A DNA stretch of 64,000 bases, taken from the NCBI RefSeq assembly GCF_028657905.1, contig NZ_CP117781.1:806001-870000 (forward strand), read 5' to 3'. The stretch is from Burkholderia sp. FERM BP-3421 (GTDB taxonomy: Bacteria; Pseudomonadota; Gammaproteobacteria; Burkholderiales; Burkholderiaceae). A model generated the notes under the pieces. It worked only from the letters and a program-made list of their open reading frames with translations. It was not told where the DNA came from and searched no databases. Made by a program: the position numbers and the translations under genes. Of this stretch, positions 62,334 to 64,000 are shown in pieces; the first letter of the stretch is position 1; each line of letters opens with the position of its first letter.

Positions 62334-63518
62334 ATGAGCAACCTGCCCGGCGTGCAATTCATGCTCGGTGAAGACATCGACATGCTGCGCGACGCGATCG
62401 CGACGTTCGCGGCCAAGGAGATCGCGCCGCGCGCGGCCGAGATCGACCGCACCGATCAGTTCCCGATGGACCTGTGGCGCAAGCTCGGCGAGCTGGGCGT
62501 GCTCGGCATGACGGTCGCCGAGGAGTACGGCGGCGCGAGCCTCGGCTATACCGCGCACATGGTCGCGATGGAGGAGATCTCGCGGGCTTCCGCGTCGGTC
62601 GGCCTGTCCTACGGCGCGCACTCGAACCTGTGCGTGAACCAGATCCACCGTAACGGCACCGATGCGCAAAAGCGCAAATACCTGCCGAAGCTGGTGTCCG
62701 GCGAGCATGTCGGCGCGCTCGCGATGAGCGAGCCGAACGCGGGCTCCGACGTCGTCAGCATGAAGCTGCGCGCCGAGCGGCGCGGCGACCGCTACGTGCT
62801 CAACGGCACCAAGATGTGGATCACCAACGGCCCCGACTGCGACACGCTGGTCGTCTACGCGAAGACCGCGCCCGAGGCCGGCCCGCGCGGCATCACGGCG
62901 TTCCTGGTCGAGAAGGGCATGAAGGGTTTCTCGGTCGCGCAGAAGCTCGACAAGCTCGGCATGCGCGGCTCGCACACCGGCGAGCTGGTGTTCCAGGACG
63001 TCGAGGTGCCGGAGGAGAATATCCTCGGCGAACTGAACGGCGGCGTGAAGGTGCTGATGAGCGGCCTCGACTACGAGCGCGCCGTGCTCGCGGGTGGCCC
63101 GACCGGCATCATGGCCGCGTGCCTCGACGCGGTCGTGCCGTATATCCACGACCGCAAGCAGTTCGGCCAGTCGATCGGCGAGTTCCAGCTGATCCAGGGC
63201 AAGGTCGCCGACATGTACACCACCTTCCAGGCGTGCCGCGCGTACCTGTACGCGGTGGGCCGCCATCTCGACTCGATCTCGTCGGGCGGCCACGTTCGCC
63301 AGGTGCGCAAGGATTGCGCGGGCGTGATCCTGTACACGGCGGAGAAGGCCACCTGGATGGCGGGCGAGGCGATCCAGGTCCTCGGCGGCAACGGCTACAT
63401 CAACGAATACCCGGTCGGCCGCCTGTGGCGCGACGCGAAGCTCTACGAGATCGGCGCGGGCACGAGCGAGATCCGCCGCATGCTGATCGGCCGCGAGCTG
63501 TTCGCGGAAACCGCCTGA
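62334..63518 (+). CDS. liuA: Isovaleryl-CoA dehydrogenase
   Basis: The 394-aa flavoprotein matches acyl-CoA dehydrogenases of the isovaleryl type: VSMKLRAERRGDRYVLNGTKMWITNGPDCDTLVVYAKT, and catalytic base E248 in GLDYERAVLAGGPTGIM (the Glu at this position marks the isovaleryl-CoA and short-chain group). The C-terminal ALYA-type segment is EAIQVLGGNGYINEYPVGRLWRDAKLYEIGAGTSEIRRMLIGREL. It oxidises isovaleryl-CoA to 3-methylcrotonyl-CoA in leucine breakdown, passing electrons to ETF. An AGGAGG site lies directly upstream; the carboxylase gene follows. Confidence 0.94.
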   Translation: MSNLPGVQFMLGEDIDMLRDAIATFAAKEIAPRAAEIDRTDQFPMDLWRKLGELGVLGMTVAEEYGGASLGYTAHMVAMEEISRASASVGLSYGAHSNLCVNQIHRNGTDAQKRKYLPKLVSGEHVGALAMSEPNAGSDVVSMKLRAERRGDRYVLNGTKMWITNGPDCDTLVVYAKTAPEAGPRGITAFLVEKGMKGFSVAQKLDKLGMRGSHTGELVFQDVEVPEENILGELNGGVKVLMSGLDYERAVLAGGPTGIMAACLDAVVPYIHDRKQFGQSIGEFQLIQGKVADMYTTFQACRAYLYAVGRHLDSISSGGHVRQVRKDCAGVILYTAEKATWMAGEAIQVLGGNGYINEYPVGRLWRDAKLYEIGAGTSEIRRMLIGRELFAETA

Positions 63519-63540
63519 GTCCACCGGGAGCACGCACGCG

Positions 63541-64000
63541 ATGTCGATCATCGAATCCAGGCTGAATCCGCGTTCCGACGAGTTCCGCGCGAACGCGGCG
63601 GCGCTCGAGGCGCTCGTCGCCGACCTGCGCGCGAAAATCGATCAGCTCGCGCAAGGTGGCGGGCAGGCGGCCCGCGACAAGCACCTGTCGCGCGGCAAGC
63701 TGCTGCCGCGCGACCGGATCGCGCAGCTGCTCGATCCGGGCACGCCCTTCCTCGAACTGTCGCAGCTTGCCGCCTACGGCATGTACAACGACGACGCGCC
63801 GGGCGCGGGCGTCATCACCGGGATCGGCCGTATCGCCGGGCGCGAGTGCGTGATCGTCTGCAACGACGCGACCGTGAAGGGCGGCACCTACTATCCGATG
63901 AGCGTGAAGAAGCACGTGCGCGCACAGGAGATCGCGGCGGAAAACCGCCTGCCCTGCGTGTACCTCGTCGATTCGGGCGGTGCGAACCTGCCGAACCAGG
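63541..64000 (+). CDS. liuB: Methylcrotonyl-CoA carboxylase carboxyltransferase subunit (beta), N-terminal part
   Basis: The first 153 residues are present; the gene continues past the window. It starts MSIIESRLNPRSDEFRANAA and includes LSRGKLLPRDRIAQLLDPGTPFLELSQLAAYGMY and GVITGIGRIAGRECVIVCNDATVKGGTYYPMSVKKHVRAQEIA, typical of the methylcrotonyl-CoA and geranyl-CoA carboxylase beta subunits. It follows liuA after 22 bp. The biotin-carboxylase subunit is expected downstream. Confidence 0.9.
   Translation, partial: MSIIESRLNPRSDEFRANAAALEALVADLRAKIDQLAQGGGQAARDKHLSRGKLLPRDRIAQLLDPGTPFLELSQLAAYGMYNDDAPGAGVITGIGRIAGRECVIVCNDATVKGGTYYPMSVKKHVRAQEIAAENRLPCVYLVDSGGANLPNQ

Noticed and set aside
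1..64000. tRNA, rRNA, riboswitch or CRISPR features
   Set aside because: Looked for clover-leaf stems, conserved rRNA blocks and regularly spaced repeats; none seen by eye. A covariance-model scan could still find a small RNA.

Overview
The window is GC-rich, densely packed proteobacterial DNA. Gene content points to a Burkholderia-type beta-proteobacterium: a fused fructose PTS with a LacI-type regulator, an orphan VgrG/lipase island, a LiuQ-like TetR before the leucine-degradation genes, and many LysR, TetR and LysE/RhtB proteins. The species cannot be fixed from the sequence alone. I see no rRNA, tRNA or CRISPR array.

Layout. (1) 1-4.5 kb: a leftward operon of agmatinase-type ureohydrolase, MHS transporter, NCS1 permease and nitrilase-family amidohydrolase, with a divergent LysR gene and a perfect inverted repeat between them. 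It looks like uptake and breakdown of a guanidino or amide nitrogen compound. (2) 5.4-10.3 kb: an Lrp/LysE pair, then a sedolisin gene broken by an in-frame amber codon, then an S10 carboxypeptidase. (3) 10.5-13.8 kb: a compact UPF0261 / TIM-barrel / SRPBCC operon facing a TetR gene across a palindrome. (4) 13.8-20.3 kb: housekeeping and accessory genes (LysE, GST, nadE, EamA, DeoR, TetR, RibD-like reductase). (5) 20.6-25.6 kb: LysR plus an operon for the 2-aminoadipate route of lysine breakdown (HglS-like DUF1338 protein, aminotransferase, semialdehyde dehydrogenase). (6) 25.6-32.3 kb: a LacI-type regulator and the fru operon (EIIA-HPr-EI fusion, 1-phosphofructokinase, EIIBC), with two near-identical operator candidates and a decayed duplication of the regulator's 3' end.

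(7) 33-43.5 kb: tautomerase, DMT transporter, small secreted proteins, an MscS-type channel, a frameshifted MFS transporter, a DUF2891 protein and a LytS/LytTR two-component pair. (8) 43.5-45.2 kb: a small HTH gene divergent from an unrecognised protein. (9) 45.7-53.0 kb: a type VI secretion island (VgrG with a C-terminal adaptor-like tail, lipase effector, immunity protein, PAAR protein). Its effector gene is cut in two by a 1350-bp IS5-family element with a 4-bp target duplication. Base composition here is visibly lower in GC than around it. (10) 53.1-57.5 kb: an M24-fold metallopeptidase and a large autotransporter. (11) 58.5-61.3 kb: a molybdenum-themed cluster (DUF2325 protein, ModE-type DNA-binding protein, NifQ-like protein, molybdopterin-domain protein) with no nitrogenase genes in the window. 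(12) 61.4-64 kb: TetR regulator, isovaleryl-CoA dehydrogenase and the start of the methylcrotonyl-CoA carboxylase beta subunit, i.e. the start of a liu operon.

Three genes are visibly broken: the sedolisin (nonsense), the MFS transporter (1-nt frameshift) and the T6SS lipase (IS insertion). The best candidates for poorly described systems are the UPF0261/TIM-barrel/SRPBCC operon, the molybdenum cluster and the HTH/unknown divergent pair.
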